The position numbers were made by a program, and so were the translations under genes. A stretch of DNA of 64,000 bases, taken from the NCBI RefSeq assembly GCF_026151205.1, contig NC_087084.1, forward strand, positions 8,295,394-8,359,393. The letters run 5' to 3'. Within the stretch, counting starts at the first letter, position 1. Every line of letters begins with the position of its first letter. Of this stretch, positions 1 through 64,000 are shown one piece after another. The notes under the pieces were generated by a model that saw only the letters and a program-made list of their open reading frames with translations, made no database searches and was not told the DNA's origin. This DNA comes from Bolinopsis microptera (lineage: Eukaryota; Ctenophora; Tentaculata; Lobata; Bolinopsidae).

Positions 1-2270
1 GTCATCAGAATGTAAGCCACTACCTGACTAACCTGTGAATAGAGTTTTCTAGACTCAATAATCATGGCAGGTAGTATCTTCGGTGCGTTGCTGAGATACC
101 GATTTAGTGAGTAGTAGGATGGTCATCAAATCAGAAAAGGCAGACCTGAGTTGATAGCACGGTACTTGTAACGGTTTCCTCATTCTGCTCTCAGACTGAC
201 TAATGTCTCCACTTTTTTATCTCCTGTTAAGATTATCATTTCTCCGCTGTTAGGATTGTTCAATTATGCTTTTTATTTTGGACACACCATTGAGCCAGAT
301 TGTCGCAGCGTATGTCAGAGAAGTTCTGAGTATAAATATTATATAGGCTTATTCTGTCACAAACAATGAATTATTAATCTCATTTGCCCTATCCCCAAGT
401 TCTGATAAGTCTACAAAGAAGATCAGTAAAAAATAACTGGGATATCATTACAGTTATTAAAGTTCCGATCGATGCTATTAGCCCAAATGAATGGGTTTTT
501 AAATAGATTCTAAACGAACACTTATTCTTTCAGGAGGGGATCTGCAATAAACAAAGACGATATATTTTTGGCCAGAAATTTGCGGAGTTCCTTCGTCTTG
601 ATATCGGTCTTGGCTGCAGTTGTATCTCTCGAAATCAGGTATTCACTATTAAAAGCTATCCTGCCTGGCTTAAATCCTGGTTGTTAAAATTAAAAGCCTT
701 TTTGCATGGTCATCTTTAATTAAAAATAAATCAGCTTTGTTAATAATTTACTGTCGTCTCCTTGGTTGGAAGTTGGACATTTTCTCTCATTTTCACACGT
801 AGAATCTTATTTTCTTTCCCTCAGTGACGGTTTGAGGAGACACTGCATCTCACTGCTCGGTGGAGACACGGGGATATGAAGCTGTTAATCCCTCTTAAAG
901 TCCACTGCACGTTGTCACAGAGCCTCAGTCCGATCAGAGCAAGCAGCAAAGATCAAAGGAGACTTTTCCTCCAATGTCAAACAGATAAATTTCGACAGAA
1001 AACTTCTAGCAGACCTCGGATGATTTAGGAAAGTAAACATACTTGCAATCTGTAAGACAAGTGACTCTACAGGAACTAGCAAGAGGCAGAGAAAGTGAAG
1101 AAGATTCGACGACCGAAGCCTAGCAGATAAAATAATAGCCGATGAATTTGATACGACATCATAAAATACTGGAGTCCACAAAGGAGCATGTCCTACTTTT
1201 CAGCCGCTCCTCAATCGACAGATCCTCTTGATGGCTTGCAGACATCACGTCCTTGAGGCGGATCTTGTAAGAGGATCTGCCTCTAAGCAACTGTTCGGTG
1301 ACACAACATCACTTGAAGTAACCCTTTTTAAGATCATGAAGACCTCCTGGGAAGATCTCAATCTGCAGAACATTGTCCTTCCTGATATCCCTACTTGCAA
1401 CAGGAACGGAAGATCTTCTATCCTTCATTACTCAAATCCGTCAACTCAACAACCAGCCCAGGAGAATAAAAGGAATTACTAGAGCTAAACTTATCCATGG
1501 AGAAAGCATAGAGATGAAGAAAGGATGCGTCTTCCAGATACAAAGACCTGGAGCTGACCACCATGTCAGATGGATGGCTAAGTCCATATACATTATGAAA
1601 ATGATTCTACTTCACTAGATACCACTTCACTGGACGAAGAAGAGAGACGTGCAGAAGATGGCTCACGTTGTTGTCTTCGTTTACTTAAGAGCTTGGTTCA
1701 ACGCTCCTTTCCTTGAATCTGCAGCCTCCGCCGACACCCGTTTGTTACACTTACAGAGTCTTCAGAAGTACAAGAGTGTGGACAGAGTATTAGCCATCAT
1801 CACGACAGTCCTCAAGACATACCTTTAGAGCGAAGAACTCTCCTTGCAGCAAGAATAGGCCAACAAACTCTTGAAGCAATTCAAGTTGGAACTTGAAAAC
1901 TTGTGTTCGGTTGTTAATGTTATTGAGCTTTATGAACGTCAAATAAGCCTAATTGATGAAAAATTATTCTGATATGTTTTGGTTTTATGACCAGGGGTTA
2001 TGACAAATATATAATAAGGATGTTGGTCTAGTTTCTCGTACGGGTTTTCAACATACGCTTTAGTCCTACACTCTAGTTTGGGGTTGGATTTTAAATAGTC
2101 ACTTGAAGTACGTGTTAAAGTATCCTACGTGTTGGTCGAGTGTTGAGTGATTAAACATCTTGATCGCATGTTTATTGTTTACTGTTTAGTGTAGACCTTG
2201 TTCAGTAGAAACTCAGTACGGTGGTCCGCGGTAAATTTCATTCTTTATTATACGAAAATGCATGACCTGC
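1..2270. other. Left-flank sequence, no gene recognised
   Basis: This is AT-rich non-repetitive sequence. Open frames here are short (under 90 codons), start and stop without splice-like context, and show no domain or low-complexity signature I recognise. The stretch around 1216-1860 is slightly GC-richer with purine-rich tracts and may be a decayed exon or retroelement, but no reading frame is convincing. Confidence 0.4.
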
Positions 2271-2282
2271 ATGAGGTATGTT

Positions 2283-3203
2283 ACCTGGGGACCCCAGGCT
2301 ATAATGTTCCGCCGAATAGAGATTCGGCGGAATGACAGACTAAGCGCCGCCCAGTAAGAGGTATGATAATACTGGGTTTCGAAATCTTTTAAATATCTAT
2401 TCGATTGAGTCTTATTACCTGGGGACCCCGTTTTAAATTCTCATAAACGTATCAATTGAATATATTTACTAAAACTCAAGTCTCATATTAAAGTATTAAT
2501 ATGACAACTGTGTTTAAGAACACAAAGCCCGGGGTCCCCGGGTAAATTTAAAGCTAGGAATCATTATATTTATAAGTGAATTGTGTATTTGGTACTGGCC
2601 ATAGCACTCCCGTCAATCTATTTGTCATGTCAATAGTTTACTGTTTACGAATGAGTCCATCATGTACTGTTCTCTTTGATGTATGTAATCAAATTATTAG
2701 ATTATTAAAGTTAACATTTTGTGAAATGTCAATCACTTTATTATATTTACCTCAACCTGTAGACCTCTGGCTTTTAACACAATTGATATACCATATATAA
2801 TATATGGTGGAACTACATCGGTCGCGTTTTTGTGTGGAATGCTAGGCGAGTTGTTATGTGATCATATTCATTAATTAATAATAGTTATATAATCATGAAA
2901 CCTTTGATCCGTCAAAGTTCGGAATTGCAATTGACCAAAGGACATGAGGAGAAACTTCATGAAGTATCACGCTACTGCCTACTGCACCTAGAACTTACAT
3001 TTCTCTTGTTGCCACTGTCACGTACTTCTTCAAAAACGTATGAACGGTCTTCAGATATGAGATTATTACATTACAAAACATATATTTTGCGCGCTCAGCA
3101 TTCCACGCGCAAAAACGCGCCCGTTTAGAGAGACTTGCGCGTATTAGAGGGTTCAGTCTCACCAGGCTATGTTAATGAACATAATAAGCCTGGGGTCCTC
3201 AGG
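2283..3203. repeat. Scattered CCTGGGGACCCCAGG-like palindromes
   Basis: Near-palindromic motifs built on CCTGGGGACCCC(A)GG occur at about 2283-2298, 2417-2429, 2528-2543 and 3189-3203, and once more far away at about 60892-60906. Each lies in AT-rich sequence and is followed or preceded by GTAA/TTAC. They could be ends of small palindromic MITEs or binding sites. The sequence shows only the recurrence. Confidence 0.5.
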
Positions 3204-3297
3204 TAATCAATTCATGGCAGCACGGCGCGGCAAAGTAGCGCTGTGAGAAGCCTCATTGAGTGCGCGGCGCGGCACAGTAACGCATCGCGCATCAAGG

Positions 3298-3512
3298 CTC
3301 GGGTTAGGGTTAGGGTTGTGGTTGATTCACGATGTCAATCCTTCGCAGCTCGGTGAGGCAGTGGTGCATCTCGCCGATCTACCGAAGTGGTTGCGAGAAG
3401 CATTATTTGATGCGCGCGCGACCCAGTAGTGCATCGCGCTACAAGGGTTGTGGTTAAGATTATGGATAGCTTCGGGGTTATGGTTACGGTTAGGGTTGGG
3501 ATTAGGGTTTAT
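3298..3512 (+). repeat. Degenerate interstitial TTAGGG tracts
   Basis: GGGTTAGGGTTAGGGTT is seen at about 3301-3317, and a degenerate run (TTACGGTTAGGGTTGGGATTAGGGTTT) at about 3484-3510. They are separated by CG-rich sequence with GCGCGGCGCG words. TTAGGG is the animal telomere unit. These are too short and degenerate to be a telomere, so an interstitial remnant is likely. Confidence 0.5.
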
Positions 3513-4436
3513 GTAAAACCGTTTTGTACGGCTGCAAAACCAAAAAACCAAAGTCACGTGAAATTTTTGGGCGAGCGATTTAGTAAAAGCCCAATATAAG
3601 ACCCCTTAAAAAATTAAATGTCTTTTTACTGTTTACTTCTGGCCAAGAAAACATAATTTAACAAACAACAAAAATGAAACACAAAAAAGTTAAAAACAGA
3701 AGATCTATAATTGTTTATCTTTTTATAAAGGCATAGTATAATTATAATTGCAAATAAAACGAAACAAAATTTGACATTGCATATACAAAATTATTTGCAG
3801 CGATTATAGTTTAGCATTGCATTATCAAATAGCTGTCTGCGCAGCGTAAGAGTTAAATTTAAACAATTACATTTTTGATTTTACAAAACCTTTTTGTGCA
3901 GCTATCAAAAAAACTTTACTAATCATTTTACATGGCAAAATGAAAAAAATCAAAACAGTTTTTTAAATTCAAATTGTCTGTATTTTTAAAATTTGTTTCG
4001 CATCAAAGAAAATATTTTGTATTTAAAAACTCAATCTAGTCATTAAGTAAAAAATGATTAGGAAAAAATCACCTATAGAGCAAGTTGAGCAAGTTGTATT
4101 GTAGAGTATGTAGCAAAGAAACGTTTTATAAATCTTTACTCCACTGGGAAGTATGAATAAATTAAATTTTGTAATGTTGTTTCTATTCATGATTAATATT
4201 TGATAAATTATTACCTTTAAATTTGATGGAGAAATAGTTATTTTTCCATGTAGTGTGATGATATGTACTTTGTAGACATTAGTGATGATGTTATGTCATA
4301 ATTTTTACTTTACTTTACTTTACTTTATAAGTAGCATAATTCAATCCCTCAATCTTTCCTAATACTTCGTCCGAAACATATCAAAAATGACTATCATTTA
4401 CAGATCCGTTTAAAATAGTCTCTTTTTTGAAAGCCT

Positions 4437-4740
4437 CTAAATCTTAACACTGTCCCACAATTCTTGATATCCGAGGGGAGTTTGTTCCAATATGGTCTCA
4501 CCCTCTCCGGAACAAAAGAACTGTGGACTTTTACTGCAACTACTGTTTGATACCACATTAAGACCAGATCTGCTCATACTGAAAAAACCAGCTCGGTAAT
4601 TGGCCAAACCACTTATCATTTTAAAAGATTCAATGAGGTCCCAGGCCCCACGTATTCGCCGCTCTGCCAGCGTTGTTAAATTGAGGATTTCCAGTCGACG
4701 ACTGTATGGAAGAGTACCCACCTCGTCAATCAGACGGGAT
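4437..4740 (-). pseudogene. LINE reverse transcriptase, C-terminal fragment (CR1/L2-like)
   Basis: The minus-strand frame reads LIDEVGTLPYSRRLEILNL followed by TLAERRIRGAWDLIESFKM. This is the conserved motif found after the RT palm in CR1/L2/Rex-type non-LTR retrotransposons (YEERL..LGLP.LE.RR.RGDLIE..K). Near the end the meaningful reading moves into another frame (ERVRPYWNKLPSDI), so at least one indel is present. It abuts the 3' tail of a different LINE at 4741, so one element probably inserted beside or into the other. It is a dead fragment. Confidence 0.75.
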
Positions 4741-6310
4741 ACAAGGATACAAGGATACAAGGATACAAGGATACAAAAGTGATAATTATTTTATTGAATT
4801 CACAATAGTTATAATTCTGAAATAATTTAAGGTTACACAATTCTAGTTATTTACAAATGTGTAGGGATAAAATAGAAATGTTTTATAATTCTTATTTTGA
4901 GGTCCTATAGCATTATGCATTGGCCAGTATTTGAGTGGAAATCTGGGCTCTTATAGTAGGCTGTAAAATTTTCGTTCACAGAGAGAATTGAATGGATTGC
5001 TCTTGCTGTGGCAGTAAATTTTGTAGGGTCTAGTGTTTTATCGGATAGCAAACCGGCTAGGTCAGTAATATTTTTGGGATCGAAGTTAAATTTTTCTCTA
5101 ACTGAGGAGTAGAGTAAACAGTCAGTTAGAACATGAATTTTTTCCTCAATAGGCTTAAGCCCCTTGCTGAAAAAGCAGAAAGTGCACCATCGATGTTCTC
5201 TTGGTACTAGGGGGGTTTCGTAACGGCCCCTCTCAATGTAAAGATTGTGGCAGCTAATACGAAACCTTGTTAAGCTTTTCGAGCATCAGGGATCTTAACC
5301 ACTCCTAAGTATGTTTCTGGTTCAAAATCATGTTTAATTTGATTGTAGAATTCTAATTTAGGTGAGGATGCCTTGGCAGATTTTCAGGTATCCACAAATT
5401 CTTCCCTCATTTTGTGACTGCAGCAGCCTATATTTGATGCTTATGAATGGACAGACAAGGACCACTTGATAAACTTAAGGTGGAATCTTTCATAATGGTC
5501 TTGTGAGATGTACTTGAGAGTATGCTGGGGGTTGGCTTTGCTATCTGTTTTGGAGAGGTATCTCATGGTTTTTGAGTGGGGACATAAGATTTGGCAGCCA
5601 TAGAGCAGGATCGGTTTTATTAGAGAGTCAAATAGAATGTTTATTGTTTAGGGAACGGTGAGAGAGGGCATCTTTAACGATATTGCCTTTGAGGCCATAG
5701 AGAGCACGGAGAGCCTTGGCCCTCAGTTCAGTATTTGCTGCTGTAAAAGATCCATTTCTGTGGAATATTATGCCAAGATAGCAGTATTTTTCGGTGTGTT
5801 GGATGGGCTGGCCTCCCAAAATGAATGTTTCATAGGATTGTTTTCTTTTAGGAGGGCAGAATATGAGAATCTTGGTTTTTTTAATGTTTACTTCAAGGCC
5901 CATAGAGTTACAGAAGTCGAATAGGATGTTCATATTGTCTTGCAAGGCCTTGGGACTTAGGGCAAGTAGGACAAGATCGTCAGCCCAGAGCAGATGTGAT
6001 ATTAGGACGTCAGCTAGAATAGGGTAATCACCAACAGATTTCAGGAGGGATGACAAGTCGTTGATATAGATTTTAAAAAGGTCCGGTGATAGGGGGTGTC
6101 CCTGCTCTGTTCCTTTTCCAATGTCAATATTAGGGGATAAGAGTTTGGAGATTTTTATATGAGCTATTGAGTTTCTATACATATCACTTAGGCAGTTGAA
6201 GAAGTTTCCAGTTATTCCGAGGCATGTGATTTTGTGCAGAAGGAGGTCCCTACATACAGTGTCAAAGGCCTTTCTTAGATCAATATAGAAAATATTGATA
6301 TATAGGATAG
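4741..6310 (-). mobile_element. 5'-truncated LINE with RT fragment and (TTGTATCC)n tail
   Basis: On the minus strand an open frame from about 6300 to 5628 encodes non-LTR RT motifs in order: YIDLRKAFDTV, GTEQGHPLSPDLFKIYINDL, the catalytic LLWADDLVLLA (ADD) and KKTKILIF. Downstream (5620-4800) the coding potential continues with several stops (ILLYGCQILCPHSKTMRYLS), then an AT-rich 3' UTR. The 3' end is a short tandem repeat read as (TTGTATCC)n at 4741-4775. A second truncated copy of the same 3' end, with the same tail, lies at about 60087-60770 (+). The 5' end stops at about 6300 in AT-rich DNA, as expected from incomplete reverse transcription. Confidence 0.85.
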
Positions 6311-6419
6311 AATATATAATATACATGTACACAGTATAATACCACAACACTACTATATAAAATACCTCTATTCAAGGATGTCCATGCAGTCCAGAGTACC
6401 CGCAACAGGTAAAAGGAGG

Positions 6420-6933
6420 GAGGGGTAGGGCTAGGCTAGGGTAGGGTAGGGTAGTGAAGGAGAGAGTGTTTGTGTCATTGTGATGGAGATGCAGTGCAGA
6501 TGTGACATGAATCTAAAGAACTCATCTTATTTTCAAGGCTGATAGCCAGTCTTCTGATGCCACTGGCCCCCAGAGCTCACATGCACCCCGTTACCAAGTC
6601 GTTTACAGCTGCATTTCTTGTTGCGGGTACTCTAGACTTCCATGGTACATCCTCAAATTATTTGTTATATAGTAGTGTTGAAAGTATTAAAACTATATAC
6701 TGTAAACGGGTAAACCGCCTCTGGAGTCTGGATGCTCTCCAGCTCCAAGATGATCCCCCAACTTCCATGAGCCGCAAACAGTAATTGAGGGGGTAGTATA
6801 ACTCATAACTCTACCACCCCAGCCCACGTGGGTAGTAAGGCTTGTCATTTTGCCTCTGCATTAATCAGAACTGTTTGAAGGGGTACATAAATTATGTTTT
6901 AAGCTAGTAATAAAGTCTTATCAACAGCTAGGG
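6420..6933. other. Sequence immediately upstream of TMEM67
   Basis: This stretch contains a short GGCTAG/GGGTA-rich tract (about 6427-6455) and otherwise unremarkable sequence. The TMEM67 promoter and 5' UTR should lie here or further left. No TATA box is obvious and no start site can be assigned. Confidence 0.3.
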
Positions 6934-61203
<54,270 letters not shown>

Positions 61204-62100
61204 TGTGTAATAGATATTTTAATTTGTACCAGTCCCGTCTTATCTAAACGGAGACTGTTGAAATTGTGTGATATGAGACCTGTAAATCATGAGAAAGATT
61301 TGAAGTTGACATTAAAGAATAGAAGTAAATAACATTGCATTTGTTTCCAGAATACAGATTTAGATGGAAATATTCAAAGCGGCTAAATTTTTTGTGAGTC
61401 AATCGAATTCTTTCTATCACTTGACTATAGGTAATAGAGTATTTGTTAAATCAGAAAATTGGTGTTACTTTCGGTTACCAAGACCAATCAAGTTGAGGTA
61501 TGTTTAAAACTGGACTTGACATTTGACCTATCAGCAATACGTGGCCTTTTATAATTCCCCTGTATTAGTACTGTAAGTATATTCTCGAGTAAATTTCGCG
61601 TCGTATAACTGTAGTTAATAGTGCATAATTAATAGTGCATAGTTAATAGTGCATAGTGCATAGTCGTGGGTAAACGAGTACGTACTCAAATATAGTACAT
61701 GATTATGACAACAATAACGATCAACTCTTTGAGACAAAAGATTAGGCACATATCAATTGAATTAAATATGTGTTATTCAGTATTTACAATATATATATAT
61801 ATATTCTTGTATCTTTATCTATTTGGTATTTATTTTGTTTATCATATCAGAATTTTAAAACAAATTGAGTTTACTTTAGTGTTTAGCTGATGAATAAATT
61901 AGGTTAGTTTTACTTTTTTACTTGGCAAAAACCAAAAAGTCTTATTTTTGGACGAATACAAGTTCGCAACTTTAACTTTGTAAATTTCTGTACTCTGATT
62001 GGCTGAACTGTGTCACGTGACGATTGGAATGTGTTACGCGTGCAATCTCACCGATACTGATACTGATACTGATATCAGTGATAGTAACACACTCATCCAG
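61204..62100. other. 3' flank of TMEM67
   Basis: 3' UTR with possible ATTAAA signal at about 61309; then AT-rich sequence, an AATTAATAGTGCATAG short repeat (about 61617-61662) and a TGATACTGATACTGATA run (about 62054-62080). No further gene was recognised. Confidence 0.45.
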
Positions 62101-62124
62101 TAAGGTTTAATTTGCTGGGCTGGC

Positions 62125-62470
62125 CTCCAGCTCGCCATTTTTGAGATTTAATCGAATCGAGGATGTTCAAAGGGTGCAGGATGTTCAGCTCGACAAAATA
62201 ACGGGGGAACTTATATCGTAGGCCCTAAGATGACTTCTTCAGGTCCAGTCTTAATTCTTTTCCTTAAATTGGAAGTAACTCACTAGCTGAAGTAGCACTT
62301 AATTGTCGGATTAAAACTTGTGAATCTGACCTCCAGCTCGCCATTTTTGAGATTCAAGCAAATCGAGGATGTTCAATCGGTGCAGGATGTTCTGCTCGTC
62401 AAACTACCGTTGGAGATTATTTGATAGGCCCTAAAATGACTCGTCCAGATCCAGTCTTAACTTTCATTTT
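62125..62470 (+). repeat. Two diverged tandem copies of a roughly 205-bp unit
   Basis: GCCTCCAGCTCGCCATTTTT, CGAGGATGTTCAA, GTGCAGGATGTTC, AGGCCCTAA.ATGACT and CCAGTCTTAA occur in order at 62125-62255 and again at 62328-62460. Confidence 0.85.
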
Positions 62471-62729
62471 CAATTGGACAACTAATTTAATATAATAATA
62501 ACTAATATGATATAATGCTTTTGGACACGAAGAGAAATACGTACAGCGTAAGGCTTGAAATCTTCGTTAAACTACATCATTAGATTTAGAGCCTGTAAAA
62601 ACATTTAACTTTAAGATAAGCTAAGCACCCTATCAAGTGAAATTCATATATAATCATCATAGTTTATTAATAATAATATATTAATAGTATAAACTGTAAA
62701 CTATAGCTGATGTTGTAGGTTTAATATAA

Positions 62730-62920
62730 CCTACCAGGACGCGCGCCGAGTTTTAACGGGTGATACTCCATACTCGTGAAATATCTGTTCCATATATTTA
62801 TTGGGACCGTCGACGACTCCAACTCGGCGCACGTCCTGGTAGGTGTAAACCTACAAGCCGAGTTGGACTCGTCGACGAAACAAATATTTTTCGAGTATCA
62901 TCCGTTAATAGCTGATGTAG
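62730..62920. repeat. Nested inverted repeats (foldback)
   Basis: CCTACCAGGACGCGCGCCGAG pairs with CTCGGCGCACGTCCTGGTAGG at about 62823-62843; ACTCGTGAAATATCTGTTCC and the GGACTCGTCGACGAAACAAA region give a second, overlapping symmetry; GGGTGATACTC pairs with GAGTATCATCC. This looks like a decayed palindromic element. Confidence 0.65.
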
Positions 62921-63515
62921 CTCTGATACATGATACATCGAAATAAAATCTATAATATCTATGCAGGAGTCCTTACTGGCTGGGGCCTGTCTTAGAATTA
63001 GTAAAAGAGATGGAGACTTTTGTGTTTTGGTTTTTTGCAAAATGTTCGCCTGGCCTGGCCTCTCGTCGCGAAAATTTAACATCTCCTTTTTTTAAATTAA
63101 AGAGAAATTTGGTACAATGTAGATTTTTAGATACACTAAAAAGTTTTATTTTGTGCAGAAATGTGTTAGAATGTGTTATGCGTACAATCAGTAAACTTAA
63201 TCGCGCGAGTATAAACTCGCTGTATGTGAACTGTGAAGACGCCGCGCAATCATTTCTAGTTGCAGTGTAACTAACACCTAATACAGCTTGTCGCACACAC
63301 AGCCACGCGCACGTATTGTTGAATTAAAATTCCCAAATACAAATGTTATATATAAGCACCGGGTGGAGAGCTTGTTCACTTATCAAGTTATATTATCAAT
63401 TTAAAAATACGTGTTACATTTTGCATTTACAATTTATTAATTACCGGAGCGGGGCCAAAATTTTATGAGTTTAATAATTTTAATTTGGCAAATATATCGA
63501 TCGTTTGCGTTATAG

Positions 63516-63755
63516 GCATTGCTTGTATCAGTATCACGTTGCGACCCCCACGGTCGTTTCACTATAGTCCCATATCGTCCTGACGATACAGGGGAGCCGC
63601 GCACTCGTGCGCGGCGGGTCTTACAACGTATGACAAGGCATTACTTGACCATTGTTAATGATCTGGCCCGGCGCGCGCTACTTCGTAGCACGTTCCATCG
63701 GGCCATTTGGAGAAGAAAGCGGCGCGCGCTACTTCGAAGAAATTTAGACGAGTAA
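63516..63755 (+). other. Arg-rich open frame before a poly-A run, unrecognised
   Basis: About 80 codons without a clear ATG start. The peptide is Arg-rich (RRALLRSTFHRAIWRRKRRAL) and ends NLDE-stop. A 34-bp poly-A run follows at 63797-63830, so it may be the 3' end of a retrotransposed RNA. No family was recognised; it could be noncoding. Confidence 0.3.
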
Positions 63756-63794
63756 CATCCGTCAAAGGCATTGCCATTATTTTTGATTTAACCA

Positions 63795-63834
<40 letters not shown>

Positions 63835-63844
63835 TATGATAAGT

Positions 63845-64000
63845 ATGATGTATTGTGTTTTAACGAAACTAACTGCACACTAGAAAAATTGCCTAACGGA
63901 ATAAACGACATCACATTAAATGGATTCCATGAACCGTATATCCAAGATCCCATCCGCACATCGGGTAAAGGTGGGGGGCTTGCCATATACATACACAAAC
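63845..64000 (+). CDS. LINE AP-endonuclease domain, start, runs off the window
   Basis: The frame KYDVLCFNETNCTLEKL, NGINDITLNGFHEPYIQDP and GKGGGLAIYIHK continues past the end. NET (catalytic Glu) and the GGGLAIYIH segment are typical of the APE domain of non-LTR retrotransposons. It lies directly after the poly-A run, so the element is either 5'-truncated or was inserted next to an older tail. Confidence 0.75.

Noticed and set aside
915..1618. Short frames at the left edge as a possible gene
   Set aside because: No splice-consistent exon chain, motif or compositional support could be found.
3298..3512. Telomere end
   Set aside because: Only two or three perfect TTAGGG units followed by ordinary sequence and genes on both sides.

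Overview
The window is eukaryotic, animal (metazoan) DNA. It is AT-rich, has spliced genes with GT..AG introns, and is heavily loaded with non-LTR retrotransposons, DNA-transposon remnants, a tRNA-derived SINE and long microsatellites. There are no bacterial operons, CRISPR arrays or rRNA genes. The organism cannot be fixed from sequence alone. A ciliated, early-branching or marine invertebrate would fit, because a full-length meckelin gene is present and the LINEs are of CR1/Jockey-like type.

The backbone of the window is one gene, TMEM67 (meckelin, a ciliary transition-zone membrane protein), on the + strand. I could place 20 coding exons from the ATG at 6934 to the TGA at 61203. All have consistent phases and GT..AG borders, giving 2898 nt or 965 aa. 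Exons 1-18 are compact (6934-16435). Exons 19 and 20 lie at 57487-57644 and 61120-61203, beyond a 41-kb intron 18.

Intron 18 (16436-57486) holds nested genes. Three loci encode signal-peptide-bearing precursors of one family: A at 25792-26511 (-), B at 38800-39345 (+) and C at 43829-44730 (-, three exons). They share the leader MKLFLFAFAIVATFCAIN, internal LVKRAA dibasic sites, a TATA-like promoter, about 1-2 kb of upstream sequence and a 3' UTR. A fourth relative, E (about 54028-54733, +), keeps the 3' end and 3' UTR but has lost its leader and carries a hAT-type MITE. A separate two-exon gene, D (55913-56607, -), encodes a secreted protein rich in Lys, Ala, Arg and His. A fragment of D-like repeat sits inside a broken FLYWCH/MULE-type transposase gene at about 52960-53821. 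The precursor family is the best candidate here for an undescribed system. Its architecture is like multi-peptide antimicrobial, neuropeptide or structural precursors, but its function cannot be read from the sequence.

The rest of intron 18 is a mosaic of mobile DNA. A CR1/Jockey-like LINE (16568-22640) is split by a 2-kb element with an 8-bp target duplication. There is a 1.3-kb hAT element with a perfect 8-bp duplication, poly-G/poly-C-capped elements carrying a SINE, mariner-like MITEs (one split by a LINE), several foldback elements, LTR-like dispersed repeats, and long (CCCT)n, (CT)n and (GGGGGA)n tracts at module edges. Several insertions can be proven inside the window because a duplicated empty site is also present.

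The left flank (1-6933) contains two LINE fragments and no gene I can recognise. The right flank (61204-64000) contains diverged repeats, a short Arg-rich ORF before a poly-A run, and the start of another LINE endonuclease domain running off the end.
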